Positions 22,128 through 29,144 of a DNA stretch of 64,000 nucleotides are shown piece after piece (positions within the stretch are counted from its first letter, which is position 1; each line of letters starts with the position of its first letter). Origin of the DNA: a virus. The stretch spans positions 1-64,000 of the IMG/VR virus record IMGVR_UViG_3300009155_000044; one strand, given 5' to 3'. The notes under the pieces are model-generated. The model worked only from the letters and a program-made list of their open reading frames with translations, was not told the DNA's origin and made no database searches. The position numbers and the translations under genes are program-made.

Positions 22128-22268
22128 AGTTTTCGGGGCAAGAGAGTTGTTTTTAATTATATTAATAGCTTTGTGTAAATACTCTGGAAAGATTCTGTGA
22201 GTTTAAACAAGGATCTTTACGCAATTATTATAAGAGATTAATCTTTGCCCTGAAAACTACTCTTTTTT
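22128..22268 (+). ncRNA. Candidate structured RNA closed by a 15-bp helix
   Basis: AGTTTTCGGGGCAAG (22128-22142) pairs with the segment ending at 22258 (TTTGCCCTGAAAACT) over 15 contiguous pairs with two G-U. Inside, two imperfect hairpins can form (TGTAAATACTC with GAGTTTAAACA; ATCTTTA with TAAGAGAT), giving a junction. T6 follows at 22263. It could be an independent RNA or an elaborate 3'-UTR of the upstream gene. No known family is recognised. Confidence 0.45.
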
Positions 22269-22612
22269 ATACTAAAAATTCGCCTCTAAAACTATTGCTT
22301 CAATCATCAATTTTATGAAAGATTTTATGGCGTTTCCCGCTATCTTTCTCAACCCCTTTTCTCCCTTAAAATAACCCCCCTAAACATCTCCCTTTCCCTT
22401 CTAGAACATCTTCTCCTATAAGAACAAAAAGAAACTCTCTTTCTTTACAATTAAAACAACTCTCTTATATAGAAATGATACTAGAGAAAGAGAAGAAAAA
22501 AAGATTCTTTGAGAGAAGAAGAGAGAGGTTGGTGGGAGAGAGTGGAGAAGTCCACCAATTAAAATTCTTTTTAACCTTTTTATGTTAGGATGCCGCATTT
22601 TGCACGATTTAA
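22269..22612. other. Gene-poor interval with pyrimidine-to-purine switch
   Basis: No convincing gene. The plus strand is pyrimidine-rich (runs of CCCC, CTCCC, TTTCCC) at about 22330-22410, mixed to about 22480, then strongly purine-rich (GAGAAAGAGAAG...) to 22545. A 19-codon ORF at 22315 is possible but unsupported. Such asymmetry can mark replication or transcription switch regions. Confidence 0.4.
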
Positions 22613-22658
22613 GTGACATTTTGTCACATTTAGAGCAATTTGTGCGACATTTTGTCAC
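22613..22658. promoter_or_regulatory. Two palindromic operator-like sites
   Basis: GTGACATTTTGTCAC at 22613-22627 and GCGACATTTTGTCAC at 22644-22658 share the inverted repeat TGACA-TTT-TGTCA, spaced 31 bp start to start. They end 13 bp before the next gene's ATG. They look like a repressor-binding pair. Confidence 0.5.
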
Positions 22659-22670
22659 ACTTTTAATTTT

Positions 22671-22895
22671 ATGAACATCTTTTTTAAATTCTTAACGCTA
22701 GCAATAGCCATCATCATCTCTCCCATCGTGGGTTTAGCCATCGCCACGATAACATTTTTCATGAGCATCGTGGGTTTCATCAATGGAACGGTAGATGCGC
22801 TAACCAAAAAGCCAGCGTTAGAAGAGCCAGAAGAGGAGCTTGGCGTGTGGGAAAAGTATGTAAAAGAACTAGAAAAAAAATCAAAAGACAATTAA
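22671..22895 (+). CDS. Small membrane protein with two spans, 74 aa
   Basis: Residues 5-25 and 27-45 are hydrophobic (FLTLAIAIIISPIVGLAIAT; FFMSIVGFINGTVDAL). An acidic then lysine-rich cytoplasmic tail follows. Function is unknown. It sits behind two palindromic sites and may be tightly regulated. Confidence 0.55.
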   Translation: MNIFFKFLTLAIAIIISPIVGLAIATITFFMSIVGFINGTVDALTKKPALEEPEEELGVWEKYVKELEKKSKDN

Positions 22896-22901
22896 AGTGT
22901 C

Positions 22902-23107
22902 CTTTTTACCCCCCTAAAATACAACTTTTTGAGCTTTGGTGCACTTTTTACCCCCCTAAAACAAGAAAAACTAATACTAAAACAACATTTGACCCATTTC
23001 GCGCCAGATCCAAGCTCTCCAGCCCCCCTTTTTTGCGTTTAAAGTACCAGTTTGGAGCCTTAAAGTACGTTTTGTATGCTTTTTACCCCCCTAAAATACA
23101 ACTTTAA
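22902..23107. repeat. Three direct repeats of CTTTTTACCCCCCTAAAAyA
   Basis: Copies lie at about 22902, 22943 and 23079, the first and third extending to ATACAACTTT. C6 tracts on one strand between A/T blocks are unusual for this AT-rich genome. No gene is convincing here; the overlapping ORF merely translates the repeat as FYPPKIQL. Confidence 0.6.
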
Positions 23108-23194
23108 TGGCAAAAGTGTTTTTTTTCTCTAGGCAAAACACAACTTTTATCAAAAAACTAGTTGACTCTGCTTTGATTCTCGGTAGCATATAGT

Positions 23195-23440
23195 ATGCCA
23201 GCGCAAAAACACATCATTTACAGTCAAATAGGAACGAAAAACTTCTCTACCAAAGTTTTTGATTTGATTGATGAGCATCTTCTTTCTGGAACTGATGAAG
23301 TTCGACACTCCACATTTAAAATGATGGAAAACTTAGTGTTCGAATTACAAATGACAAACCCCGAAATATACAACAGTCAATACAGCGTCAATAACGACAC
23401 AAAGACAAGCTCGACAAGCGGCGAGTATAGTGTAAAATAA
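23195..23440 (+). CDS. Hypothetical protein, 81 aa, leaderless
   Basis: Not recognised. TTGACT at 23162, 16 bp, TAGCAT and five bases precede the ATG, so the mRNA is probably leaderless. Helical core (VFDLIDEHLL, FKMMENLVFELQM) and a Ser/Thr-rich tail. Confidence 0.6.
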   Translation: MPAQKHIIYSQIGTKNFSTKVFDLIDEHLLSGTDEVRHSTFKMMENLVFELQMTNPEIYNSQYSVNNDTKTSSTSGEYSVK

Positions 23441-23443
23441 TGC

Positions 23444-23542
23444 ATGGTAAAACTTTTTAAAAAAATAAAAAAACTTTTTAAAAAAAGAGAAACTCTTAGT
23501 GCTACACAATATTTACAAGATAGAGAAAGAGAACTTTTTTAA
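23444..23542 (+). CDS. Small basic amphipathic protein, 32 aa
   Basis: MVKLFKKIKKLFKKRETLSA followed by TQYLQDREREL. A basic amphipathic helix plus a short conserved-looking L-x-x-R-x-R-E-L end. It starts 3 nt after the upstream stop. The tail resembles that of small DUF3563-like bacterial proteins, but this is a weak resemblance. Confidence 0.4.
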   Translation: MVKLFKKIKKLFKKRETLSATQYLQDRERELF

Positions 23543-23543
23543 C

Positions 23544-23616
23544 GAATAAGTAGCTCAGTTGGTAGAGCAATTGGCTTTTAACCAGTCGGTCCTGGGTTCA
23601 AGTCCCAGCTTATTCA
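23544..23616 (+). tRNA. tRNA-Lys (TTT)
   Basis: Anticodon loop CTTTTAA in TTGG/CCAG, T-loop TTCAAGT, acceptor GAATAAG/CTTATTC. CCA encoded at 23617-23619. Confidence 0.93.
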
Positions 23617-23628
23617 CCAAATAATTTT

Positions 23629-23700
23629 TGCAGAGTGGAGCAGTGGTAGCTCAGCAGGCTCATAACCTGATGGTCGTTGGTTCGAATCCAACCTCTGCAA
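23629..23700 (+). tRNA. tRNA-Met (CAT), elongator-like
   Basis: Anticodon loop CTCATAA, acceptor TGCAGAG/CTCTGCA with a paired 1-72, which argues against an initiator tRNA. T-loop TTCGAAT. Confidence 0.88.
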
Positions 23701-23705
23701 CGAAT

Positions 23706-23779
23706 AGACGTATAGCTCAGTTGGTTAGAGCACAAAACTCATAATTTTATGGTCCTGGGTTCGAGTCCCAGTGCGTCTA
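23706..23779 (+). tRNA. tRNA with CAT anticodon (Met or Ile2)
   Basis: Anticodon loop CTCATAA in an AAAA/TTTT stem, acceptor AGACGTA/TGCGTCT, T-loop TTCGAGT. The second CAT tRNA could be the lysidine-modified Ile tRNA reading ATA, which would suit an AT-rich genome with many ATA codons. Confidence 0.85.
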
Positions 23780-23820
23780 CTAAATTACGAAAAACATTTT
23801 GCCAAATAAGAAAAAACTCA

Positions 23821-23848
23821 TTGACATTATTCGAGACTCCTATATTAT
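23821..23848 (+). promoter_or_regulatory. Promoter of tRNA-Leu
   Basis: TTGACA, 16 bp, TATTAT, with tRNA-Leu starting 25 nt downstream. Confidence 0.7.
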
Positions 23849-23873
23849 AAGCATATAGAATATTACTTTTAAT

Positions 23874-23956
23874 GGGGATGTGGTGAAATGGCAACCACAA
23901 CAGACTTAAAATCTGTCGCCCGTAAAGGCTTGAGGGTTCGAGTCCCTCCATCCCCA
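23874..23956 (+). tRNA. tRNA-Leu (TAA)
   Basis: Anticodon loop CTTAAAA, long variable arm, T-loop TTCGAGT, acceptor GGGGATG/CATCCCC. CCA encoded at 23957-23959. Confidence 0.93.
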
Positions 23957-24112
23957 CCATTTTTGATGCACCAAATTACGAACGTGATTTCTCCAAATAA
24001 ACAAACTTTGCAACTTTTGCCGCTAAGGGTGGAACGGATGAGTGAGGCGCAACGTAGCTCGCCCTCTGCCCTTGGTGGCAATCTCGCATTAATAAAATCG
24101 TAAATTACGAAC

Positions 24113-24796
24113 GTGATTTTGCCAAATAAACACAATCAAGATTATATTTCTAATTTCATCTCGCAACCCAACCAAAGATGGATACTGCACGTTTTGTTTC
24201 TTAGAATTCCCAAGAACGCAAGCTCTTCAATGATGCAGTTGCTTGGCAATTATAATCTGATTAAAAAGCATGAACAAAAATTCATTTCTCAAGCAGATAA
24301 GAAAGTTTACAAAGGATTGTTTGATCCTACTCATGCCACGCAAGAGGAAGTTTACAAAGTGTTGCGCGAAGATGCAAGAAAGAGTTTCTCGTTTTGCATT
24401 GTGAGAAATCCTTGGAGTCGAGCAGTGTCCATGTATCATTTCGCCAAAAAAATGAACTTGGCAAAACTATACGGCATAGATGAAAATGTGAGCTTCGAAG
24501 AGTTCTTGGAAATTACGAACGAGTTCGCGGCAAATAAACAGTTCATTGCTGCGTTTCCACAAACTCGATGGACGCGAGGACCAATTCAATTGGACGAGAT
24601 TTTAAAATTTGAAACTCTTTCTAGCGATTACGAACAGATGAGAGCTAAATATAGCTTGACTCATTTACCCGCACAAATTCCGCACGTTAATAGTACAGTG
24701 CATGATGCTTATCAAAGCTACTATTCTAGTAGCTCAAAAAAGATTGTGGAACTAATTTTCGGCGAGGACATTGAAGAATTTAAATATCAATTTTAA
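24113..24796 (+). CDS. Sulfotransferase-family protein
   Basis: LFLRIPKNASSSMMQLL (near residue 30) matches the 5'-phosphosulfate loop of PAPS-dependent sulfotransferases, and SFCIVRNPWSRAVSMYHF (near residue 95) matches the 3'-phosphate-binding motif. Length of 227 aa fits the carbohydrate sulfotransferase-like group. It would move sulfate from PAPS to a sugar or other acceptor. There is no ATG before the P-loop; GTG 24113 or TTG 24119 lies within a dispersed repeat, so the 5' end may have been rebuilt by recombination. Confidence 0.8.
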   Translation: MILPNKHNQDYISNFISQPNQRWILHVLFLRIPKNASSSMMQLLGNYNLIKKHEQKFISQADKKVYKGLFDPTHATQEEVYKVLREDARKSFSFCIVRNPWSRAVSMYHFAKKMNLAKLYGIDENVSFEEFLEITNEFAANKQFIAAFPQTRWTRGPIQLDEILKFETLSSDYEQMRAKYSLTHLPAQIPHVNSTVHDAYQSYYSSSSKKIVELIFGEDIEEFKYQF

Positions 24797-24930
24797 AAAT
24801 GTTGATTGCAGAGAATTTTTTGATTCTCCAAGAAAAATTTAAACTTGAAAAAACCCCTTGACCTCATTCCACTCTAGTGTACTGTGCCCCCATCAACGAG
24901 ACAGTCTCTTGATTAACCCATACTAAAATA

Positions 24931-25206
24931 ATGAACTCAACATCTCCTAAACGTCGCGGTCGTCCTCCTGGTAGCAACAGCTTTGCAAAAGTTAAACTGC
25001 AAGACTTGATTTCTATGGTTGGCGAAAATGCAGTCATCAAAGTGTCCACTCTATGGTTGCGTGAAAACGACATCTCTATTGAGCAAAAAGCGACTCTCAT
25101 TAAAACAATCGTAGAACCAAGTGAGCCAGAAAACAAAATCGCTTTTAGCATGACCAGCTTCGATGAGCAAGACTCTGCTAATGAGTGGTCAGCAGAAGAT
25201 GCTTGA
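24931..25206 (+). CDS. AT-hook DNA-binding protein, 91 aa
   Basis: SPKRRGRPPGSN at residues 5-16 contains the AT-hook core R-G-R-P, which binds the minor groove of AT-rich DNA. The rest is helical with an acidic tail. The TGA stop overlaps the TTGACA of the next promoter. TTGACC with a 16-bp spacer and TACTGT lie at 24858, giving a leader of about 45 nt. Confidence 0.75.
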   Translation: MNSTSPKRRGRPPGSNSFAKVKLQDLISMVGENAVIKVSTLWLRENDISIEQKATLIKTIVEPSEPENKIAFSMTSFDEQDSANEWSAEDA

Positions 25207-25230
25207 CACGTTTTGATTCTCACCTACTCT
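25203..25230 (+). promoter_or_regulatory. Promoter of the RuvB-like gene
   Basis: TTGACA at 25203, 16 bp, TACTCT; the leader to ATG 25268 is a run of CACTC/ACTCC repeats. Confidence 0.6.
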
Positions 25231-25267
25231 ACCACTCCACTTCACTCCACTCTACTACTACACTAAA

Positions 25268-26179
25268 ATGGAAAACTTCTCTAATCTCGTTGGTCAAGAT
25301 CACATCAAACGACAGTTGGATTTTTATCTCAACAGTCAAAGCTCTGAGACGCGCATTCCTTTCATCATGATGAATGCTGCAAAGGGCAGTGGTAAGACTG
25401 AATTTTGTCGCAATTTTGCCAAGGCACTGAAGAAACCAATCATGGAGATTAACTGCTCCACGATTAAAGACTCTAGTCAGTTCTTCGATCAGATTTTTGT
25501 GCCCATGATCATGAACAATAAAATCACAGTTTTGTTTGATGAGTGTCATGCTTTGCCAAAGAGTTTGATGATGAGTTTTCTCACTGTGTTTAATACTCAA
25601 GGACCAACTGTGCGGCAGTTTGCTTTTAATGACAACATTGCAGAGTTTGATTTTAACAAACAAACTTATTTGTTTGCTACTACTGATCAAGAGAAAGTGT
25701 TCGCTCCTCTTAAGGACCGATTCACCATCATTGATTTCAAGCCGTACACCAGCAACGAAATGGCTCAAATCATTAGCAAAACAGCAGATTGGGTAGAGTT
25801 TAAAGATGATGTGCTTGAAGTGGTCGCAGAGAGTGTTCGCGGCAATGCTCGCAGTGCAGTTCTTCGCTCAGATGAAATCTTGCGATACTGCAACAAAAAC
25901 AATCAGAGCGTATTCGGACTTGATGACTGGACTGAGCTTTGCAGCTTAGTGAACATTGAAAAGAATGGCTTGCGCAATTCTGAAATTGAAGTTCTCACCA
26001 TCTTGAAAGAAAGAGGCGACTGCACTTTGGGCATGTTGAGTTCAGTCACTGGCTTGAGCCGCACCACTCTGCAACGTGACATTGAAAGTTTCTTGCTGAA
26101 GAAAAACTTTATTAGAATTGATGGCACTCGAAAAATTACCACCAAGGGTTTGAATGCTCTTGCTGGTCAGTTGGAATAG
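25268..26179 (+). CDS. RuvB-like AAA+ ATPase
   Basis: NLVGQDHIKRQLDFYL at the N-terminus, Walker A AAKGSGKTEF (residues 36-45), Walker B ITVLFDECHALPK, a sensor-like YLFATTD and an arginine-finger region APLKDRF match RuvB and clamp-loader ATPases in order. The C-terminus (LSRTTLQRDIESFLLKKNFI...TTKGLNAL) is a winged helix as in RuvB. No RuvA is visible. Probably branch migration or clamp handling in phage replication and recombination. Confidence 0.82.
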   Translation: MENFSNLVGQDHIKRQLDFYLNSQSSETRIPFIMMNAAKGSGKTEFCRNFAKALKKPIMEINCSTIKDSSQFFDQIFVPMIMNNKITVLFDECHALPKSLMMSFLTVFNTQGPTVRQFAFNDNIAEFDFNKQTYLFATTDQEKVFAPLKDRFTIIDFKPYTSNEMAQIISKTADWVEFKDDVLEVVAESVRGNARSAVLRSDEILRYCNKNNQSVFGLDDWTELCSLVNIEKNGLRNSEIEVLTILKERGDCTLGMLSSVTGLSRTTLQRDIESFLLKKNFIRIDGTRKITTKGLNALAGQLE

Positions 26180-26191
26180 TAGTAGGTAACA

Positions 26192-26222
26192 TGGGGCAGG
26201 GAGTGTAGTGGCTCCTTGCCCC
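26192..26222 (+). terminator. GC-rich hairpin after the RuvB-like gene
   Basis: GGGGCAGGGAG pairs with CTCCTTGCCCC (one mismatch or G-U) around a 9-nt loop. No U-tract follows, so termination would need a factor, or the structure may protect the mRNA end. Confidence 0.5.
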
Positions 26223-26236
26223 AAACCAATCATAAA

Positions 26237-26323
26237 ATGCATCCCCCTTATTTTTTGCTTGTGAATCTTCTCATCTTGACCATTGTTGCTCTTCAGCGAC
26301 CATCAGTATTTAAACGAAAGTAA
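26237..26323 (+). CDS. Possible small membrane peptide, 28 aa
   Basis: MHPPYFLLVNLLILTIVALQ then RPSVFKRK: one hydrophobic span and a basic tail, between the hairpin and the aberrant tRNA. Coding status uncertain. Confidence 0.3.
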   Translation: MHPPYFLLVNLLILTIVALQRPSVFKRK

Positions 26324-26329
26324 AACTTT

Positions 26330-26404
26330 GAAGCTGTATCGGAACTCGCTTCTAACGAGTAGTACCGTAATGGAACAATGGTAGTTCGATTCTACCCAGC
26401 TTCA
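26330..26404 (+). tRNA. Aberrant tRNA-Arg (TCT) lacking a D-arm
   Basis: Acceptor GAAGCTG/CAGCTTC, T-arm GGTAG-TTCGATT-CTACC and encoded CCA are perfect. A perfect anticodon arm ACTCG-CTTCTAA-CGAGT is present. Only seven bases join acceptor and anticodon stems, where a D-arm should be, and 19 bases fill the variable region. Total length is still 75 nt. Either a minimal or rearranged functional tRNA or a pseudo-tRNA. Confidence 0.55.
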
Positions 26405-26892
26405 CCAATTTTTCTTAGTCCATTATCAAACTCCCAGTGACAGTTCGGGCATAGCTGTATGATATTATCTTTATGATTAACATCTCTAATCAAAGATGAA
26501 TCATCAAATGATGACACAGCTTTTATATGGCACAACTCAACATGTTTGTCGTAACTGCAAAAAGCACATGGCATTTTAGTCAAGTCTTTAAACCAAAAGC
26601 GAGCAAAGCCTCTTATCTGAACATTCGCTGATGATGGATGCAAATGTTTATTTCTTTCTCGATACTCGCCGAGGGTAGTATTTAAAATAAATTCTTTTTT
26701 GTTTTTAAAGTTATCTTGATAATGCTTCTCGCACAAACTAGATCGATGATTCCTAACAATGCAATTGCAATCTTTATGAGCGCAAGTCTTTGACAGTTTT
26801 CTTTTGGGAATTTTATTGGTATACTTAGCAGCACAGCTACGAGAACAAAATTTAGGATTCTCTGTTTCACATTCACAAGATAAACATTTCAT
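26392..26892 (-). CDS. HNH endonuclease with N-terminal zinc fingers
   Basis: N-terminal CLSCECETENPKFCSRSC gives a C-x2-C...C-x3-C knuckle. The C-terminal HNH part has PCAFCSYDKHVELCHIKAV, DNIIQLCPNCHWEFDNG. Minus strand; its stop codon lies in the T-arm of the aberrant tRNA-Arg (GEAG encoded by tRNA DNA). A second orphan tRNA 3' half lies just upstream of its start. It is probably a mobile homing gene inserted in a tRNA locus. Confidence 0.82.
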   Translation of the reverse strand: MKCLSCECETENPKFCSRSCAAKYTNKIPKRKLSKTCAHKDCNCIVRNHRSSLCEKHYQDNFKNKKEFILNTTLGEYRERNKHLHPSSANVQIRGFARFWFKDLTKMPCAFCSYDKHVELCHIKAVSSFDDSSLIRDVNHKDNIIQLCPNCHWEFDNGLRKIGEAG

Positions 26893-26944
26893 ATAACATA
26901 TATTACACTAATGGAAACGACATCAGAATAAATATATTTTTAAT

Positions 26945-26972
26945 CTTGGTTCGATTCCAAGTAGATCCACCA
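26945..26972 (+). pseudogene. Orphan tRNA 3' half
   Basis: T-arm CTTGG-TTCGATT-CCAAG followed by TAGATCC and ACCA. No matching 5' GGATCTA half is found nearby. Probably the displaced 3' end of a tRNA disrupted when the HNH gene arrived. Confidence 0.6.
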
Positions 26973-26990
26973 CTTTTTATTCATTTTTAT

Positions 26991-27018
26991 TTGACAACCT
27001 CAACTCTTCGAGTATAGT
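26991..27018 (+). promoter_or_regulatory. Leaderless promoter of the SprT-like gene
   Basis: TTGACA, 16 bp, TATAGT, 6 nt, ATG 27025. Confidence 0.75.
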
Positions 27019-27024
27019 AATCTC

Positions 27025-27492
27025 ATGAACGTCATCCTTGCTAAAAACCTTGCCAAATCTCTCATGTCCAAACATCGTTTGCACGGTTGGACTTTTCACT
27101 TCACTCGTAAAAAAAGAGTGTTCGGAAGTTGCTTTTATCGCTTACAACAAATTCACTTGTCTATTCCCCTGATAGAATGCAACAGTGAAGAAGAAGTTCG
27201 CGATACCATCTTGCATGAGATTGCTCATGCTCACGCTTACATCCTGTATGGAGAAACTGACCATGGCTACTGGTGGAAGAAAATATGCTTAGAGATTGGC
27301 GCTAAGCCAGAGAGATTCTTCACTGAGAGTGTTGCGCGAGTCAAGCCCAAGTATCATCTCATCCACTCTGAGACTGGACAAAAGCTTCGCTCTTATCATC
27401 GCTTGCCAAGCTGGCACAAAGAAATTGGTCTTCGCTTTATTAATGGCAAACGTAAAGAAACTATTGGTAAACTGCAACTCATCCCAGCTTAA
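27025..27492 (+). CDS. SprT-like zinc metalloprotein
   Basis: DTILHEIAHAHAYILYG contains H-E-x-x-H, and DHGYWWKKICLEIGAKPERF holds the third His and the SprT-type H-G-x-x-W/F-K. The 155-residue length and a C-terminal basic region (FINGKRKETIG) fit SprT-like/Spartan domains, implicated in DNA-protein crosslink processing. A second, more diverged member is at 34271. Confidence 0.85.
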   Translation: MNVILAKNLAKSLMSKHRLHGWTFHFTRKKRVFGSCFYRLQQIHLSIPLIECNSEEEVRDTILHEIAHAHAYILYGETDHGYWWKKICLEIGAKPERFFTESVARVKPKYHLIHSETGQKLRSYHRLPSWHKEIGLRFINGKRKETIGKLQLIPA

Positions 27493-27498
27493 CACTAT

Positions 27499-27684
27499 AT
27501 GAACATGCAAGTCGATACAATTAAACTCTTCAATGCTATCACAGAAGCTTTGCGAGAAATGGAAAAATTTCCACAAGATTCTACTCAAGACATTTGGAAC
27601 GAATATCTTGAATCTTGGGATACTGGACTCAGAATGAACTATAATCTTGAGTTGGAACCTATAATATCTAGAAGTGTAAACTAA
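27499..27684 (+). CDS. Hypothetical protein, 61 aa
   Basis: Not recognised. It starts 6 nt after the SprT-like gene; acidic, helical, with two possible ATG starts (27499, 27505). Confidence 0.5.
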   Translation: MNMQVDTIKLFNAITEALREMEKFPQDSTQDIWNEYLESWDTGLRMNYNLELEPIISRSVN

Positions 27685-27720
27685 AGGAGCAGCAGTCTCA
27701 CCACATAAATTAACAAAGCT

Positions 27721-27876
27721 ATGAATATAGGAGACTATGTAATTGTAACATGGGACGATGGAGAGGAAGAGCATGGATTTATAACATGTATTAGTGGTGA
27801 ATTGTGCTACATTCATTTCTCTTGGTCATTTAATGACATAACATTTAAAAAATCTAGAGTCAGACTTGCAAACTAA
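27721..27876 (+). CDS. Hypothetical small protein, 51 aa
   Basis: MNIGDYVIVTWDDGEEEHGF then a beta-rich sequence ending SRVRLAN. It resembles small SH3/tudor-like barrels (G-D-x-V...G-x-I). Its last codons are already part of the GTTGCAAA repeat. Confidence 0.5.
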   Translation: MNIGDYVIVTWDDGEEEHGFITCISGELCYIHFSWSFNDITFKKSRVRLAN

Positions 27877-27879
27877 AAA

Positions 27880-27988
27880 GTTGCAAATAAGAGAGTTGCA
27901 AATAAGGGAGTTGCAAATAAGGGAGTTGCAAATAAGACTCCCCTTAATAAGGAGTTGCAAACGAAAAAGTTACAAATAAGACTCCCCT
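27880..27988 (+). repeat. 15-bp tandem repeats GAGTTGCAAATAAGG
   Basis: Four close units and two diverged ones. In one frame they code E-L-Q-I-R pentapeptides. The same repeat occurs at 35485-35577. No start codon is clear here, so it is listed as DNA repeat only. Confidence 0.7.
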
Positions 27989-27999
27989 AAATAAAGAAG

Positions 28000-28026
28000 C
28001 CGCTCAGAAATGAGTGGTTTTTTTTT
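28000..28026 (+). terminator. Rho-independent terminator
   Basis: CCGCTCA-GAAA-TGAGTGG followed by nine T's. Ends the rightward 27025-27876 transcript. Confidence 0.9.
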
Positions 28027-28049
28027 GTGCCGTCAAGAGAAAGGGCGTA

Positions 28050-28127
28050 GTTGTAACTCGTTGATAATCAACGCACTAGCAATTCGCGCCCCGCGACTCC
28101 CTAAGTCGCTGAAAATCAACGACTTAG
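28050..28127 (-). repeat. Twin-palindrome module 1 (inverted orientation)
   Basis: Palindromes AACTCGTTGATAATCAACG and GTCGCTGAAAATCAACGAC flank a GC-rich core (GCGCCCCGCG). It is oriented opposite to the other modules and lies at the left border of the minus-strand block. Confidence 0.75.
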
Positions 28128-28202
28128 AGAATCGTATTCTCTACTGTTCCGTAAAGAGGTAAGCGCAAGAGTTTTTTGAATTTAAATTCTTTTTAAGCGC
28201 TC

Positions 28203-28276
28203 GCAACCTGTTGATTTTCAACGACTTACGCGAACGCGGGGCGCGAACTCATAACTCGTTGATTTTCAACGACTTA
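28203..28276 (+). repeat. Twin-palindrome module 2
   Basis: CTGTTGATTTTCAACGACTT, a CGAACGCGGGGCGCGAA core and AACTCGTTGATTTTCAACG. No clear TTGACA promoter precedes it. The terminator at 28297-28326 follows. Confidence 0.75.
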
Positions 28277-28296
28277 TCAATTCCCGTTCGTTGACG

Positions 28297-28326
28297 CAAA
28301 AAAAGCCCACCCCGAAGGGTGGACTT
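28297..28326. terminator. Terminator of the DNA glycosylase-like gene
   Basis: CCCACCCC-GAA-GGGTGG stem with seven A's on the left, giving a U-tract for minus-strand transcripts. Confidence 0.8.
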
Positions 28327-28344
28327 GAATTAAATTGTCAACAA

Positions 28345-28953
28345 TTATTCTGCAAAAAGTTTTGGTACAGACTTATCGTCTTCTAGGCGACCAGAGTACT
28401 TCATCCACAAGGTGAGATCAATATCGGCAATGCTCATGAATGGGAAGTTTCCGCGAGCTAAGAAAAGAAATTGTTTTTCTAATGCGAGATACTGCTTAAC
28501 ATTCGTTGGAGTACTCTGGGGAACGTCCACCACTTGGTTCTCGCGCAACCATTTGAGAATGTGGGTATCGAGTACGGCACATTGGCAATTTGGGCGGGTA
28601 TGAAGCAAAAAGAATCGTGCGGTCTTCTGACCAACTCCATGCACATTCATCAGATCCTCTAGGGAACAGGTTGCAAGATCGAGATCGACCGCACCCATTA
28701 CTGCTTTGGTTAGACGATTATACTGTCCGATCCGAGAGGCACATAGGGCATTGTAGATTCCGATCTCACCCAAGTTCTTCAGCACTTCAAAAGGTGTTTC
28801 TCCTTCGATGGTGTGAAGTAGTTTGGCGAGGCACTTAGCTGCATAGTCGCTATTCTTCCCAGCGCAGAACAACCCAAACAAAAAGAATGATTGGAGTTCA
28901 GCAGTGGTGCGAGTGAAGTTTGTGATCTTCGTGGGATCAATTAGTAGTTGCAT
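28345..28953 (-). CDS. HhH-GPD DNA glycosylase-like protein
   Basis: The 202-residue protein has a helix-hairpin-helix MNVHGVGQKTARFFLLHTR followed about 20 residues later by AVLDTHILKWL, the catalytic-Asp position of HhH-GPD glycosylases; no iron-sulfur cluster is visible. It resembles the 8-oxoguanine glycosylase branch. The start is moved to 28953 because a TAGACA/TACCTT promoter ends 6-7 nt upstream and would otherwise lie inside the gene. Confidence 0.7.
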   Translation of the reverse strand: MQLLIDPTKITNFTRTTAELQSFFLFGLFCAGKNSDYAAKCLAKLLHTIEGETPFEVLKNLGEIGIYNALCASRIGQYNRLTKAVMGAVDLDLATCSLEDLMNVHGVGQKTARFFLLHTRPNCQCAVLDTHILKWLRENQVVDVPQSTPTNVKQYLALEKQFLFLARGNFPFMSIADIDLTLWMKYSGRLEDDKSVPKLFAE

Positions 28954-29041
28954 GTGAGTAAGGTAGCAGTTGTCTGTGGGTTTGTCTATAATTATTTTCA
29001 AATATATTTAAGCTCTGAAGCATATAGTGTTAGAAGGAGAG

Positions 29042-29123
29042 GCGAATTGATAACTCGTTGATTTTCAAGGGGTTACGCGGGCGCGGGGCGCGAATTGCTA
29101 GTGCGTTGATTATCAACGACTTG
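29042..29123 (+). repeat. Twin-palindrome module 3
   Basis: GCGAATTGATAACTCGTTGA... and GCGAATTGCTAGTGCGTTGA... halves with a CGCGGGCGCGGGGC core. The first palindrome has decayed (TTCAAGGGGTT). The upstream sequence matches module 5's spacer but the -35 TTGACA is lost. Confidence 0.8.
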
Positions 29124-29144
29124 TGACTCTGCATTTACGGGCGC

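Larger units (their letters stand above)
23780..24130. repeat. Dispersed direct repeat AAATTACGAACGTGATTTTG
   Basis: Copies at about 23781 (AAATTACGAAAAACATTTTGCC...), 23975 and 24102 share AAATTACGAACGTGATTT and end CCAAATAAAC. A fourth partial copy is at 24514 inside the sulfotransferase gene (AAATTACGAACGAG). The last full copy contains the presumed sulfotransferase start. They may be recombination scars near the tRNA cluster. Confidence 0.6.

Noticed and set aside
22847-23107. ORF containing three FYPPKIQL segments
   Set aside because: It overlaps a better membrane-protein gene in another frame and is explained by the three DNA repeats; no start signal.
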